A model generated the notes under the pieces. The model made no database searches. It had not been told where the DNA came from and saw only the letters and a list, made by a program, of their open reading frames with translations. Positions 49,664 through 59,142 of a stretch of DNA of 64,000 bases are shown piece by piece; the first letter of the stretch is position 1, and each line of letters opens with the position of its first letter. The position numbers were made by a program, and so were the translations under genes. Origin of the DNA: Psychrobacter sp. Ps6 (lineage in GTDB: Bacteria > Pseudomonadota > Gammaproteobacteria > Pseudomonadales > Moraxellaceae); the NCBI RefSeq assembly GCF_022129235.1, contig NZ_JADQAI010000007.1:62001-126000 (forward strand), read 5' to 3'.

Positions 49664-51478
49664 TTATTCGACAAAGCGGCCTTTGAGCGCAAATAAACCT
49701 TGTGGCCGCTTCTGAATAAACAGAATCACAAGAACCAATAACACAATCTTGGCCAATACCGCACCAATGCCAATCTCAAGTACCGTGCCACTGACGCCAA
49801 GTCCTAAGGCGGCCAATACCGCGCCCCATACTTGTCCGACCCCGCCAACGACCACAACCAAAAACGTATCAATAATATACGTCTGACCCAGATCAGGACC
49901 CACGTTGCCCACTTGAGCAAGCGCACAACCAGCCATACCAGCCAGTCCAGAGCCCAAACCAAATGCCATCATATCGATGCGCGCAGAATGGATACCAACG
50001 GCACGTGCCATTTGACGGTTTTGAGTGACGGCGCGTATAAACAAACCAAAGCGGGTTTTGTTGAGCAAGTACACCAGTAGCGCCACGATGATGACCGTAA
50101 ATACGATGATGGCAATACGGTTATAAGGCAGTACCAAACTTGATGACACTTGATAGGCGCCGCTGAGCCACGCCACATTGCTGACTTCAACGTTTTGCGC
50201 GCCAAAAATCATCCGTACCAACTGCATCAGAATGAGACTCACGCCAAAGGTTGCCAATAGCGTCTCCAGTTCACGACCATATAGCGGACGAATGACAATG
50301 CGCTCAATAATCATACCGATAACAGCACTGACTAAAAATGCAGCGGGAACAGCCGCAAGCAAATACCAGCCAACCATATCTGGCAGATAAGCTTGAAATA
50401 AATTTTGCACCATATAAGTGGTATACGCGCCAATCATAATCAGCTCACCATGCGCCATATTAATCACGCCAAGCAGTCCAAAAGTAATCGCAAGACCGAG
50501 TGCCGCGAGCAGTAAAATACTGGCCGTACTCATCCCAGTGAAAATATGACCTGTCCATGTGCTTATCTGAATACGGCGTGCCACGCTATCTCTGGCATCA
50601 ATAAGTGCCGCCTCAAGCGTCGGATCTAAGTTGTCAGATGCAATGGCAGACTCAATATCGACCAATACCTGCGGGCTGTCGCTGTCAGCGAGTCGATTGA
50701 CCGCTGCAATCTGAGTAGGTAGGTCGCCATTTTTGAAATCAATACGCGCCTGTAGTGCAGTTAATGCTTTTTGAACGTTGGCATTGTCTTCGTTTGCGGC
50801 GGCTGTTGTGATAATGGCTGGATCAACTTGGTCAATATTATCAGCCAAAATATCCACCGCTTGCAGGCGCTGTGCTGGCTTGTCAGACTCGAGCTTTACC
50901 TTGGCTTGTCCAAAAATAAGCGCGGATCGTAAGGCATTGGTCAGGGTGATTTGTGATAGATCACTTGGCCAATCGGTCGTTTCTTTTTTATCAGGATAAG
51001 TAAATAGTTGATCCTCTGCGTTGAGTAAATAAGTCTGTCCGCCGTTGCCTTGATACAGCTCATCATTGGCAATCAACTCAACAAAACTGTCCAAACTCTC
51101 AATTGACCCTGGCCAATCGCTTAGCATGGCTTGGCGCTTACTAAAATCGCCCGCCACAAATTGTTGGATAGCGTCGCCTGATGCAGCAGCTGAGGCTTGT
51201 GTAGGCGTAGTCAATGATCGCTCGTTATTTTTGCGTAGCGTGTCACTGCTATCGGTCATCGACTCTGAGGTGACAATGGCGATATTTGCCGATTGGGAAT
51301 CGTTATCAGCATGGGCAGTGGCGGTTATGAATAACGCCATCAATGCAAGTAACCGTAGCGACGCATAGATGGAAAAACGAGCCGCGTGCCGCATGACTTT
51401 ACTGACTGATGCTTTTGGACTATTACCATGTTCGGATGATGTTTGCCCTGCAAACGGGCGTAAAGTATGGCGCTGCAT
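49664..51478 (-). CDS. urtB: Urea ABC transporter permease UrtB
   Basis: A 604-residue protein. The C-terminal half (from about residue 305) is a LivH-type permease: GLLGVINMAHGELIMIGAY, RIVIRPLYGRELETLLATFG and GNVGPDLGQTYIIDTFLVVV. The first 300 residues are a signal peptide-like helix and a polar, presumably periplasmic domain with repeat-like helices (LADSDSPQVLVDIESAIAS), as known for long UrtB proteins. GGGAG lies 7 bases before the ATG. A strong 12-bp hairpin precedes the gene in the gap from urtA. Confidence 0.94.
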   Translation of the reverse strand: MQRHTLRPFAGQTSSEHGNSPKASVSKVMRHAARFSIYASLRLLALMALFITATAHADNDSQSANIAIVTSESMTDSSDTLRKNNERSLTTPTQASAAASGDAIQQFVAGDFSKRQAMLSDWPGSIESLDSFVELIANDELYQGNGGQTYLLNAEDQLFTYPDKKETTDWPSDLSQITLTNALRSALIFGQAKVKLESDKPAQRLQAVDILADNIDQVDPAIITTAAANEDNANVQKALTALQARIDFKNGDLPTQIAAVNRLADSDSPQVLVDIESAIASDNLDPTLEAALIDARDSVARRIQISTWTGHIFTGMSTASILLLAALGLAITFGLLGVINMAHGELIMIGAYTTYMVQNLFQAYLPDMVGWYLLAAVPAAFLVSAVIGMIIERIVIRPLYGRELETLLATFGVSLILMQLVRMIFGAQNVEVSNVAWLSGAYQVSSSLVLPYNRIAIIVFTVIIVALLVYLLNKTRFGLFIRAVTQNRQMARAVGIHSARIDMMAFGLGSGLAGMAGCALAQVGNVGPDLGQTYIIDTFLVVVVGGVGQVWGAVLAALGLGVSGTVLEIGIGAVLAKIVLLVLVILFIQKRPQGLFALKGRFVE

Positions 51479-51517
51479 GTGCGGCTCCCTATTTTTACAG
51501 ACAACAAACCCTTAGCC

Positions 51518-51545
51518 TCTGCTGCTTAGCGGACTAAGCAGCAGA
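51518..51545 (-). other. Perfect 12-bp stem-loop between urtA and urtB
   Basis: TCTGCTGCTTAG (51518-51529) and CTAAGCAGCAGA (51534-51545) enclose a 4-base loop. It has no T tract on the minus strand. The position, between the binding protein gene and the permease gene, suits an mRNA decay barrier or partial terminator. Confidence 0.8.
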
Positions 51546-51691
51546 AGTGATGATAAGGTTTTGAGGTGTTTAAAGTTTTGAAAATAAGTGTTGAAAATAA
51601 ATGTGAAGAGTAGGCGTTGGCTTATTTATTTCATTTATCCATCTACCGACTATCTATGCATTTTTCAGTACAACTTTATTTAGGAGACCTT

Positions 51692-53044
51692 TTATTTAGG
51701 AATGTATTCACTCCATGGCTGCGCTTGGATAACTTCTGGCGTTTTGTAAATAATGTCAAATTGACCATCGGTACGAATTTGTCCAATCATCACAGGTTTC
51801 CATAAATGATGATTTTCGTCATCCATCTTTAGGGTGTAGCCAGAAGGTGCATCAAAGGTTTGTCCTGCCATACTAATACGGACTTTATCGACATTGGTGG
51901 TGCCTGCTTTTTCGACAGCTTGTTTCCACATATTGATACCCACATAGGTGGCTTCCATAGGATCATTGGTCACGACTTTGTCAGCATTTGGTAGTTTTTT
52001 CTCCAGCGCGTATTGCTTATAGCGTTTGGTGAAATCGCTATTGGTTGGGTTTTTGATCGACATAAAATAGTTCCATGCCGCCAAATGACCTTGTAGCAAG
52101 CTGGTATCGATACCGCGTAGCTCTTCTTCACCAACCGAGAATGCCATGACGGGAATGTCCGAGGCTTTGATACCTTGGTTGGCAAGCTCACGATAAAACG
52201 GCACGTTTGAGTCGCCATTAATAGTAGAGATCACCGCAGTCTTTTTACCTGTTGAGAATTTCTTAATATTAGAGACGATGGTTTGATAGTTGCTAAAACC
52301 AAATGGCGTGTACTCCTCCATGATGTCTGCATCGGCCACGCCTTTTGATTTCAAAAATGCCTTTAGAATCTGGTTGGTGGTTCGTGGATATACGTAATCC
52401 GTACCCAATAATACAAAGCGCTCTGCACCGCCGCCTTCTTCACTCATCAAATACTCTACCGCTGGAATCGCTTGCTGGTTGGGCGCCGCGCCAGTATAAA
52501 AGATGTTTTCTGATTGCTCTTGGCCTTCGTACTGCACTGGATAGAACATCAAGCCGTTCAGCTCTTCAACCACTGGCAATACTGACTTACGCGATACTGA
52601 TGTCCAACCACCAAAGATGACATCGACTTTATCTTGAGTAAGTAGCTGGCGGGCTTTTTCAGCAAACAATGGCCAATCAGAGGCAGGGTCGACGACTACT
52701 GGCTCTAGTTGCTTACCGAGTACGCCGCCATTGGCGTTGATCTCATCAATGGTCATGAGTGCAGTGTCTTTTAGCGAAGTTTCAGAAATGGCCATGGTGC
52801 CAGATAGCGAGTGCAAGATGCCCACTTTGATCGTATCGCCATCAGCGGCAGGAGTGGTCGTTGTCTGTGTCGTGGTTTCAGCCGTTGTCTCTGTCGATGC
52901 CGCAGTTTCGGCAGGCTTTTGACAGCCAGCGAGGCTCAGACTACCAACGACGGCAATTGCTAGTAACGACAAGCGTGATTTGATTTTGCCGTGTAGGTGA
53001 GCGTCAACAAACTGAGGGTTAGCTAAAGTTGGTAACGAAAACAT
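51692..53044 (-). CDS. urtA: Urea ABC transporter substrate-binding protein UrtA
   Basis: A 450-residue type I binding protein. A lipobox (SLSLAGC) follows an unusually long N-terminal region of about 35 residues, so the mature protein is likely a lipoprotein beginning at Cys. IKVGILHSLSGTMAISETSL opens the first lobe, and FGGWTSVSRKSVLPVVEELN and DYVYPRTTNQILKAFL are typical of UrtA. ATG 53044 has AGGAG at a 6-base distance; the ATG at 53050 would touch it. First gene of the operon, under a sigma-54-type promoter. Confidence 0.95.
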   Translation of the reverse strand: MFSLPTLANPQFVDAHLHGKIKSRLSLLAIAVVGSLSLAGCQKPAETAASTETTAETTTQTTTTPAADGDTIKVGILHSLSGTMAISETSLKDTALMTIDEINANGGVLGKQLEPVVVDPASDWPLFAEKARQLLTQDKVDVIFGGWTSVSRKSVLPVVEELNGLMFYPVQYEGQEQSENIFYTGAAPNQQAIPAVEYLMSEEGGGAERFVLLGTDYVYPRTTNQILKAFLKSKGVADADIMEEYTPFGFSNYQTIVSNIKKFSTGKKTAVISTINGDSNVPFYRELANQGIKASDIPVMAFSVGEEELRGIDTSLLQGHLAAWNYFMSIKNPTNSDFTKRYKQYALEKKLPNADKVVTNDPMEATYVGINMWKQAVEKAGTTNVDKVRISMAGQTFDAPSGYTLKMDDENHHLWKPVMIGQIRTDGQFDIIYKTPEVIQAQPWSEYIPK

Positions 53045-53102
53045 GGACATCTCCTAAATAGACACAAAAGGTAAAATACTGCTCCTGAACAGTTATTAAG
53101 CG

Positions 53103-53119
53103 TTCAAGTTCCGTGCCAA
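53103..53119 (-). promoter_or_regulatory. Sigma-54-type promoter of urtABCDE
   Basis: On the minus strand TTGGCACG-gaac-TTGAA, a perfect -24 box and a -12 box deviating at one base. The urtA start is 59 bases further. Further upstream, GCACCA and TGGTGC-like half-sites (about 53211 and 53240) might bind an NtrC-type activator, but their spacing is not canonical. Confidence 0.78.
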
Positions 53120-53431
53120 GTCAAAAAAGCCAATAATCACGTAATAATTGAGCAATAATTAAATATTGTCTGTCATTTTCGTTAATTTAGTGCACGATTG
53201 TTAATAAGCCGCACCATAACGGGGAAGGAGATAAAAAATTGGTGCAATGTAAAAAAAAGTCATGGCATAGAAAAGAGCTGACATAAGCACAGAGGTTGCT
53301 AAAAGCACTTATTGCTAAAAAGCTGCAAAACGGCTACGGTAATGCCTATAGAATAGACATTATTTCACATACGTATCTCGTAAATGGATTACGCTGACGC
53401 CATGATTGATTTCACTTCTAAGGAAAGATAT

Positions 53432-55087
53432 ATGAACGCATATTTAACCGAGTGGTCTGGCCTAACAGCTCCTGCTCGCACCTCATCATGGCGCTCGCAA
53501 CGATCGCGCCTTATGGTTTTGCCACTTGTGCTTGGTGGCAGTACGGTATTAGGGTTACCCGTCGCCCAAGCGGCCACGAGTAGTATCGAGCAAGTGACGG
53601 TTTATCAAGGCTTGGCGAGTGTGACACGTTCATTGCCGATCACAGGTAGTGGTGAGCAAATCGTTATATTTTCGTGCCTGTCACCTTATATAGATAAAGA
53701 CAGTTTGAGCGTACAGGCGGTGGGTAATGTCAGTATTGGTGAAATCAGTATTGAAGAGTTAACAGGAGAGCAAGCAATCCAGTGCCAATATCAAGGCGAT
53801 GCCGAGGTGCAAACACAACAAAATACCTTAGCTAGTATTAATGCGGAATTAGAAGCGGCGCGCTTAGCAAAAGCCTATTTGCAAAATTTGACCACAGTTA
53901 CGCAACTCAACACCGAAGGGACTATCGCCAACAACACACGCGATATAGAGACTCAAGCGGTAAGTCTTAACCAAAAGATTTTGGACATTCAGCAGCGCCA
54001 AGCACGCGCCCAAGACGCACTAAATCAGCTCATGGCAGGCAGCGCCACATCAACCTCCAATAATGTGACACAGGTGAGTGTACGCACTGCCAGTCGCGCG
54101 CCAAGTAGCATTAAATTGCATTATCAAGTACAAGGCGCAGGGTGGGAGCCCACCTATCAGGCACGCCTCAACACCAATAGCGAGCAGCTAAATATCACCG
54201 CCTCTGCGATTATCGCCCAACAAACCGGCGAGAACTGGACCAACGTTCCTGTCACTCTCAGTACGGCCAATCCCAACCAGCGCGCGACAGGACGACTGCC
54301 TCATGTGCCGCGCCTATCACTCTATGAAGAAAACCAAAATGTTGAGTATGCAATACCTATGTCGGATAACATGCCTGTCGTAGTATCTGCCAGAGAGGGC
54401 TATAGCGACGATTCTAGAGCACCAAATATGGCACCACTGCCGAACTTTACGGTCAATAGCCAAAACAAAAACGGTATCATTGAGTATCGCTTGCCGCAGC
54501 GAGTGACGATACCCAGTGGTGGCAGGCGAGTGCGCACTGTCATTGGTGAGCAATCTGGCAGCAGTAAGCTGTGGGTTCGTAGTACCCCAAGCGTTGAGAC
54601 GGCGGCCTATTGGTACGCATCAGCGCCGTTCTTGACGCCAGAGTGGGTAGATGGCTCACTACAGCTGTACCGTGATGACAATTATGTTGGACAATCGCGC
54701 TATAACTATCAGATGTTAAAAGAGCAGGGGATTGGTTTTGGTCGTGATCCAAGCATGATGGTCAAAGAGCTGATCAATGAAGACAAGCAAGGGGAAAAAG
54801 GCGTGTTAAACCGTACACAAACCTTAACAACGACTAAGGCCTATCAATTTACCAATCAGCATAACCGTCCTGTGCGTTTGCAAGTATTGGGTAGCGAGCC
54901 TATCAGCCGTGATGATAGCCTGAAAGTTACGGTCACGCACACGCCGCCTGTCACGGAGCGTAATTGGAATGACAATCAAGGCATGGTAGCGTGGGAGTTT
55001 AACGTGCCAAGTAAGCAGTCACAGGTGATACGTACAACATCCCAAATCAGTTACCCTGCCAATAAAATATTGAGTGGTGATCGATAA
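53432..55087 (+). CDS. DUF4139 (MuiA-like) exported protein
   Basis: A 551-residue protein with a signal peptide ending near PVAQA-A. An N-terminal DUF4140-like part (SSIEQVTVYQGLASVTRSLP) is followed by a coiled coil (about 125-215, with LASINAELEAARLAKAYLQN) and a DUF4139 domain (HYQVQGAGWEPTYQARL to the end). Related proteins are annotated as mucoidy inhibitor A, with no known reaction. ATG 53432 has AAGGAA upstream; the frame continues back to 53384 without a ribosome site. It stands alone, divergent from urtA. Confidence 0.82.
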   Translation: MNAYLTEWSGLTAPARTSSWRSQRSRLMVLPLVLGGSTVLGLPVAQAATSSIEQVTVYQGLASVTRSLPITGSGEQIVIFSCLSPYIDKDSLSVQAVGNVSIGEISIEELTGEQAIQCQYQGDAEVQTQQNTLASINAELEAARLAKAYLQNLTTVTQLNTEGTIANNTRDIETQAVSLNQKILDIQQRQARAQDALNQLMAGSATSTSNNVTQVSVRTASRAPSSIKLHYQVQGAGWEPTYQARLNTNSEQLNITASAIIAQQTGENWTNVPVTLSTANPNQRATGRLPHVPRLSLYEENQNVEYAIPMSDNMPVVVSAREGYSDDSRAPNMAPLPNFTVNSQNKNGIIEYRLPQRVTIPSGGRRVRTVIGEQSGSSKLWVRSTPSVETAAYWYASAPFLTPEWVDGSLQLYRDDNYVGQSRYNYQMLKEQGIGFGRDPSMMVKELINEDKQGEKGVLNRTQTLTTTKAYQFTNQHNRPVRLQVLGSEPISRDDSLKVTVTHTPPVTERNWNDNQGMVAWEFNVPSKQSQVIRTTSQISYPANKILSGDR

Positions 55088-55177
55088 ATGATACTTGCTG
55101 AGCAAATCAGTTTTAAGCGATGATGTTTATTTTTACCAAAAATCTCGCGCCCAACAAACCATTATAAAAGGAATCCT

Positions 55178-56011
55178 ATGTGTATTGTCGCCATTGCTTG
55201 GCAGTTGTTTGACGAGCTGCCATTAGTACTCTTGTCCAATCGCGATGAGTTTTTGCAGCGTCCGACGGAGCCTCTGCATCAATGGTCTGATCAGCCGATT
55301 TATGCAGGGCGTGATAATCAAAGTGGCGGTACGTGGTTGGGTGTTCATCAGCAAGCGTCACAAACGAAAAAGTCGGAATATTATGAACAAAATGGACGTT
55401 GGGCTGCGGTATTAAACTTTCGCGATGGTGTGCAGGCAGGCATTAATGAGCGTTCTCGTGGTGAGTTGGTCACGCGTTTTTTGACCAGTACGCTCAGTCC
55501 GATGGCGTTTGCACGGCAGATTGAATTACAAGCTTATGCAGGTTTCAATTTGATTATCGGTGACGCTCGGCAAGCGGTAATCGTTAATAATCGCGGTCAT
55601 GCACCTACGCCACTGCATACAGGTCTACACGTACTTTCTAACGGTCAGCCAGAGGACAGTTGGTTTAAGACTGAGCGGTTGCGTGGTCGTTTGCGCCAAG
55701 AAGTGCTACCGCTAATTGCTGAGGACAGCGCGGCTAGCTACTGGCAAGCAGCTGCATTCAATGTGTTGTCAGATAATACCAAGGCACCAGCCGATCAGTT
55801 ACCAGATACAGGGATGAGCACTGAGCTTGAGCAAACCTTATCGTCTGTTTATATTGAGCCTGTGAGCTTTGGCAATACTAATACCAGCAAGCCTACTTAT
55901 GGCACACGAACACAGAGTATTTTAACTTTGAGGCAAGAGAAGGAAAAAGGTTCAGAGTTTACCGCGCACATTGTCAGTCGAGAGTATCCGCATTCAGTGG
56001 CTAGTGAGTAA
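55178..56011 (+). CDS. NRDE (TANGO2-like) family protein
   Basis: A 277-residue protein of the NRDE family, named from the motif seen here as LLSNRDEFLQRPTEPL (residues 18-33); the start MCIVAIAW puts a Cys at position 2, as in Ntn-hydrolase-like members, and GRDNQSGGTWLGV follows. Members occur from bacteria to man (TANGO2); their role is unsettled, with links to haem and lipid handling reported for the human protein. Ribosome site AAAAGGAATCCT. Confidence 0.84.
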   Translation: MCIVAIAWQLFDELPLVLLSNRDEFLQRPTEPLHQWSDQPIYAGRDNQSGGTWLGVHQQASQTKKSEYYEQNGRWAAVLNFRDGVQAGINERSRGELVTRFLTSTLSPMAFARQIELQAYAGFNLIIGDARQAVIVNNRGHAPTPLHTGLHVLSNGQPEDSWFKTERLRGRLRQEVLPLIAEDSAASYWQAAAFNVLSDNTKAPADQLPDTGMSTELEQTLSSVYIEPVSFGNTNTSKPTYGTRTQSILTLRQEKEKGSEFTAHIVSREYPHSVASE

Positions 56012-56088
56012 AAACTTATTATTCAATGTCAGTGATAAATTCTACTGATTTCACGAGAACCTATACACCATTATTAAAACCATTCACA

Positions 56089-56122
56089 CAAAAAAGCCTG
56101 TATCACTGGATACAGGCTTTTC
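56089..56122. terminator. Bidirectional terminator between the NRDE gene and rppH
   Basis: AAAAGCCTGTATC and GATACAGGCTTTT form a perfect 13-bp stem around ACTG. It serves both convergent genes. Confidence 0.9.
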
Positions 56123-56158
56123 ATTGTTTGTATAAAAGGTAAAAGGACATTTTAAAAA

Positions 56159-56680
56159 TTAAGACTGAATCAAATGATTGTTTTGCTCAGGAATGATCAG
56201 TTCTTGCTTTAAGGGAAGTTCTCGTACCAATTCTTGTAAGGCGCGACGATAAACACCTCGTTTAAAGTGAATCACTTGTCCGAGTGGATACCAGTAGCTG
56301 ACCCATTGCCAATGGTCAAATTCAGGTTTCCCTTCATCAAAGCGGATATGTTGGGTATTCGGCTCATCTAAGCGTAGCAAAAACCATTTTTGTTTTTGCC
56401 CAATACATAAGGGATGCTGGCCATGGCGTACGTAACGTTTTGGCAGACGATAGCGCAGCCAGTCTTGAGTGACTGCCAATAAGTCCACATGACGCGGATG
56501 TAAACCGACCTCTTCCCAGAGTTCGCGATACATTGCATCCATCGGCGTCTCCCCGCGGTCGATACCACCCTGCGGAAATTGCCAAGCGTTGTGACCAATA
56601 CGTTTTGCCCACAGAACCTGCCCTTGTGTATTTGCCAAGATGATGCCGACATTGGCGCGAAAGCCGTCTGCATCTATCAT
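56159..56680 (-). CDS. rppH: RNA pyrophosphohydrolase RppH
   Basis: A 173-residue Nudix hydrolase that removes pyrophosphate from mRNA 5' ends and so triggers decay. [17 protein letters not shown] opens the protein as in RppH; the Nudix box [20 protein letters not shown] is complete, and WQFPQGGI precedes it. ATG 56680 is used because the family starts here and AAAGG lies upstream; the frame continues back to 56731 without resemblance. Confidence 0.94.
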   Translation of the reverse strand: MIDADGFRANVGIILANTQGQVLWAKRIGHNAWQFPQGGIDRGETPMDAMYRELWEEVGLHPRHVDLLAVTQDWLRYRLPKRYVRHGQHPLCIGQKQKWFLLRLDEPNTQHIRFDEGKPEFDHWQWVSYWYPLGQVIHFKRGVYRRALQELVRELPLKQELIIPEQNNHLIQS

Positions 56681-57131
56681 GACTAAACCTTTTAATTTGT
56701 TTAAAAATAGCTCGTTTCGAATTAAAACCATGATAGCAATCGTAATTATTATAAGGTGATTGTTATCGATATCAGCTCAAAACAAGATTCATTACCGTTA
56801 TTAAACCAAGAAACAAGCAAAATGTGTAACAGTATTTTGCTATAAAATGTTTCACGAGTTTTACCCTTTAAAATCAACTATTTATAAACAGACTTTTGTA
56901 GGTTTTTTAAATAAAAATTTAATAAATATCGATGCGAGTAACGATAGCTGCATAGTGCTCAAATCATTTATTAAAAAAGAGGGTAAAACCAAGAAATTGT
57001 TTTCTCACGACACCATAGCCAAACAATGGCTTTATAAAATCTTGCTTTGGCTTATGCTACACTAGCAAAGCTGCATATATTTCAAACAATAAAAATAGGC
57101 AATATGCCAATTAAAGTAAGGAACATTTACA
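56681..57131. other. AT-rich intergenic region with distant inverted repeat
   Basis: 451 bases between divergent genes. GTTTTACCCT at 56858-56867 has an exact inverted copy AGGGTAAAAC at 56980-56989. A 72-codon frame at 56847-57065 has no ribosome site and an unremarkable product, so I do not call it. Confidence 0.4.
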
Positions 57132-57545
57132 ATGTCAGAATCAAAAGCAAGCGTCACATGGCAAGAAAACAAAGCCTTTATGGGCGTGTCACCATCAGGA
57201 CATAACGTACAAATCGATGCGGACAAAGAAAAGGGCTCAAGCCCAATGGAGCTAGTCTTACTAGGGCTGGGTGGTTGTGCGAGCTACGATGTGGTGTCAA
57301 TTCTTCAAAAATCACGTCAAGCAGTGACGGATGTGCGTTGTGAACTAACTGCGCAACGTGCCGAAACCACACCAGCCGTTTACACCGATATTCACCTGCA
57401 TTTTGTGGTCACTGGTCAAGACATTAAAGACAAACAGGTTGAAAAAGCCATTCATTTATCCGCAGAAAAATACTGCTCAGCCAGTCGCATGCTGGTCGCG
57501 GGTGGGGTTAATATCACCCATGATTTTGAAGTGATTGCAGGCTAA
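57132..57545 (+). CDS. OsmC family protein
   Basis: A 137-residue OsmC/Ohr-fold protein. The two redox Cys expected in the family are visible in LGLGGCASYDVVSIL and AEKYCSASRMLV. It resembles the YhfA-type OsmC branch more than Ohr. Such proteins reduce organic or fatty acid hydroperoxides or have unknown roles. Ribosome site AAAGTAAGGAAC. The MAPEG gene starts 11 bases after its stop, so they form an operon. Confidence 0.85.
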   Translation: MSESKASVTWQENKAFMGVSPSGHNVQIDADKEKGSSPMELVLLGLGGCASYDVVSILQKSRQAVTDVRCELTAQRAETTPAVYTDIHLHFVVTGQDIKDKQVEKAIHLSAEKYCSASRMLVAGGVNITHDFEVIAG

Positions 57546-57556
57546 GGACTTATATA

Positions 57557-57985
57557 ATGATCAGTGCATTTTTTGACTTGGTTTCTGATAAAGTTGCGTC
57601 TGCCATTTGGGCGATGGTGGTAGCGAGCTTACTGCCATGGGCTGTATCAATAATTGCAAAAGTATCTGGCGGCTTTAGGGTCAGAAATAATGCACATCCT
57701 CGCGATTTTTTTAAAAATGCAACAGGGATGATGGCACGTGCTGATGCTGCACAAAAAAACAGCTATGAGACTTTGCCGGTATTTTTGGCGGCAGTGCTGG
57801 TGGCTATGCTGTTCTTCGTACCGCAATCGATCATTAATGTGTTGGCTTGGCTCTATGTGATCATACGAATTGGTTATTGCACCGCTTATATCACCAACTT
57901 ATCGACGTTTCGCTCTATTCTCTGGGTGTTATCCATGGCATGCTGTCTGATGCTGTTTTATCTGGCGATACGAGTCAGTGTATAG
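57557..57985 (+). CDS. MAPEG family membrane protein
   Basis: A 142-residue protein with four predicted helices. RNNAHPRDFFKNATGMMARADAAQKN is followed by SYETLPVFLAAVLV, which has the E-x-P motif of the MAPEG family (microsomal glutathione transferase-like), and the C-terminal YVIIRIGYCTAYI has the RxxYxxxY-like segment. Bacterial members are mostly uncharacterised. It follows the OsmC gene by 11 bases (AAGGAC ribosome site), which suggests a shared detoxification role. Confidence 0.82.
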   Translation: MISAFFDLVSDKVASAIWAMVVASLLPWAVSIIAKVSGGFRVRNNAHPRDFFKNATGMMARADAAQKNSYETLPVFLAAVLVAMLFFVPQSIINVLAWLYVIIRIGYCTAYITNLSTFRSILWVLSMACCLMLFYLAIRVSV

Positions 57986-58031
57986 CATTACCTGTCTATA
58001 TTTACCAAGTAGACCACATATGCTCAGGTGA

Positions 58032-59066
58032 TTATTGTTGTACGCTTGCTTGTAGTACATTGATAATCACCGCTTTGTTTTTCTCTCGTTTAATACCCTC
58101 CCATACTGTTTGCGCCTCAGCGTAGCCTTTAGTGAGCATCCCTAACCATTGCTTATAGCGTCCAACCAACACCACATCGTTCTTTGCTGCACCCTCTAAA
58201 AACTTAATTTGATGCGCGATCAAATCTTGCCATAACAAGGTTGCCGTATTCTCTCCGCTGTCAGTACTGTTTTTAGTGTCATTATCAACTTGTGCAACCA
58301 AATCAGGGCGTGTGACTGCACCGCGACCTAACATGAGATGTGACGTGCCTGCTTGCATCATACAGTCATTTGCTTGCGCTGCGCTCCATATCTCGCCATT
58401 GGCAATCACAGGAATATCGAGCGTATTAAAACTTTGGATTTTGTCCCAATAAGCAGGTGGCTTATAGCCCTGGGTTTTGGTGCGTGCATGGATAGTGAGC
58501 CAATCAGCGCCGCTTGCGGCAATCGCGCCGCGAATATCATTCATTCGGCTAGTATCGGTATAGCCCAAGCGAATCTTGGCTGATACGGGAATATGCGCGG
58601 GTACAGCCTGACGTACCGCACTGATAATCTGATACATGGTTTCAGGCTCATCAAGCAGCACCGAGCCGCCGCGATGGCTATTCACCGTCTTAGCAGGGCA
58701 TCCAAAATTGATATCAATCGCAGGCGCGCCAAGCTCGCAAGCATAAGCGGCGTTTTCTGCCATGAGCTGCGCGTCACTACCCAAAAGCTGCACATGAATG
58801 GGTGTGCCAGAAGCGGTCTTGGCATCGTGATGTAACTCTGGCACGTATTTATAAAAGACGTGCGCTGGCAAGACATGCTGAGTGATACGAATAAACTCAC
58901 TCACTGACCAATCATAAGGACGGCCCAAGTCAGACGCAATTTGAGTTAAGATTTGGCGCATCAGTGGATCGGTCAAACCTTCCATGGGTGCGAGCAAACG
59001 CACGGGAGCTGCAAATAACTGGTCAACGGTATTTTGGCGTTCTTGAAGTTGTTGGCTCTGATTCAT
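58032..59066 (-). CDS. dusC: tRNA-dihydrouridine(16) synthase DusC
   Basis: A 344-residue FMN-dependent Dus enzyme. LLAPMEGLTDPLMRQIL opens the TIM barrel, the active-site Cys is in INFGCPAKTVNSHRGGS, and ADWLTIHARTKTQGYKPPAYW and PVIANGEIW carry the FMN site. The PPAYW segment and WSVSEFIR favour DusC over DusA and DusB. An internal insertion (DNDTKNSTDSGENTATLLWQ) lies near 260. Convergent with the MAPEG gene. Confidence 0.9.
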   Translation of the reverse strand: MNQSQQLQERQNTVDQLFAAPVRLLAPMEGLTDPLMRQILTQIASDLGRPYDWSVSEFIRITQHVLPAHVFYKYVPELHHDAKTASGTPIHVQLLGSDAQLMAENAAYACELGAPAIDINFGCPAKTVNSHRGGSVLLDEPETMYQIISAVRQAVPAHIPVSAKIRLGYTDTSRMNDIRGAIAASGADWLTIHARTKTQGYKPPAYWDKIQSFNTLDIPVIANGEIWSAAQANDCMMQAGTSHLMLGRGAVTRPDLVAQVDNDTKNSTDSGENTATLLWQDLIAHQIKFLEGAAKNDVVLVGRYKQWLGMLTKGYAEAQTVWEGIKREKNKAVIINVLQASVQQ

Positions 59067-59142
59067 GCTGGTTATTCACTGCTAAAAGGTCGTTATAAAT
59101 AGAGGTAGACTAAGGACTTAAATTGGCAAACGTGAAACGTGA

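Noticed and set aside
53201-53250. GCACCA and TGGTGC-like half-sites upstream of urtA as an NtrC site
   Set aside because: The half-sites are too far apart (about 25 bases) for the standard NtrC palindrome; kept only as a remark.
57012-57040. AGCCA-AACAA-TGGCT hairpin upstream of the OsmC gene
   Set aside because: Only five to six pairs, no T tract and no gene ending before it; likely chance.
56847-57065. 72-codon frame between rppH and the OsmC gene
   Set aside because: No ribosome site, very AT-rich with Asn/Lys/Phe-biased codons as expected by chance.
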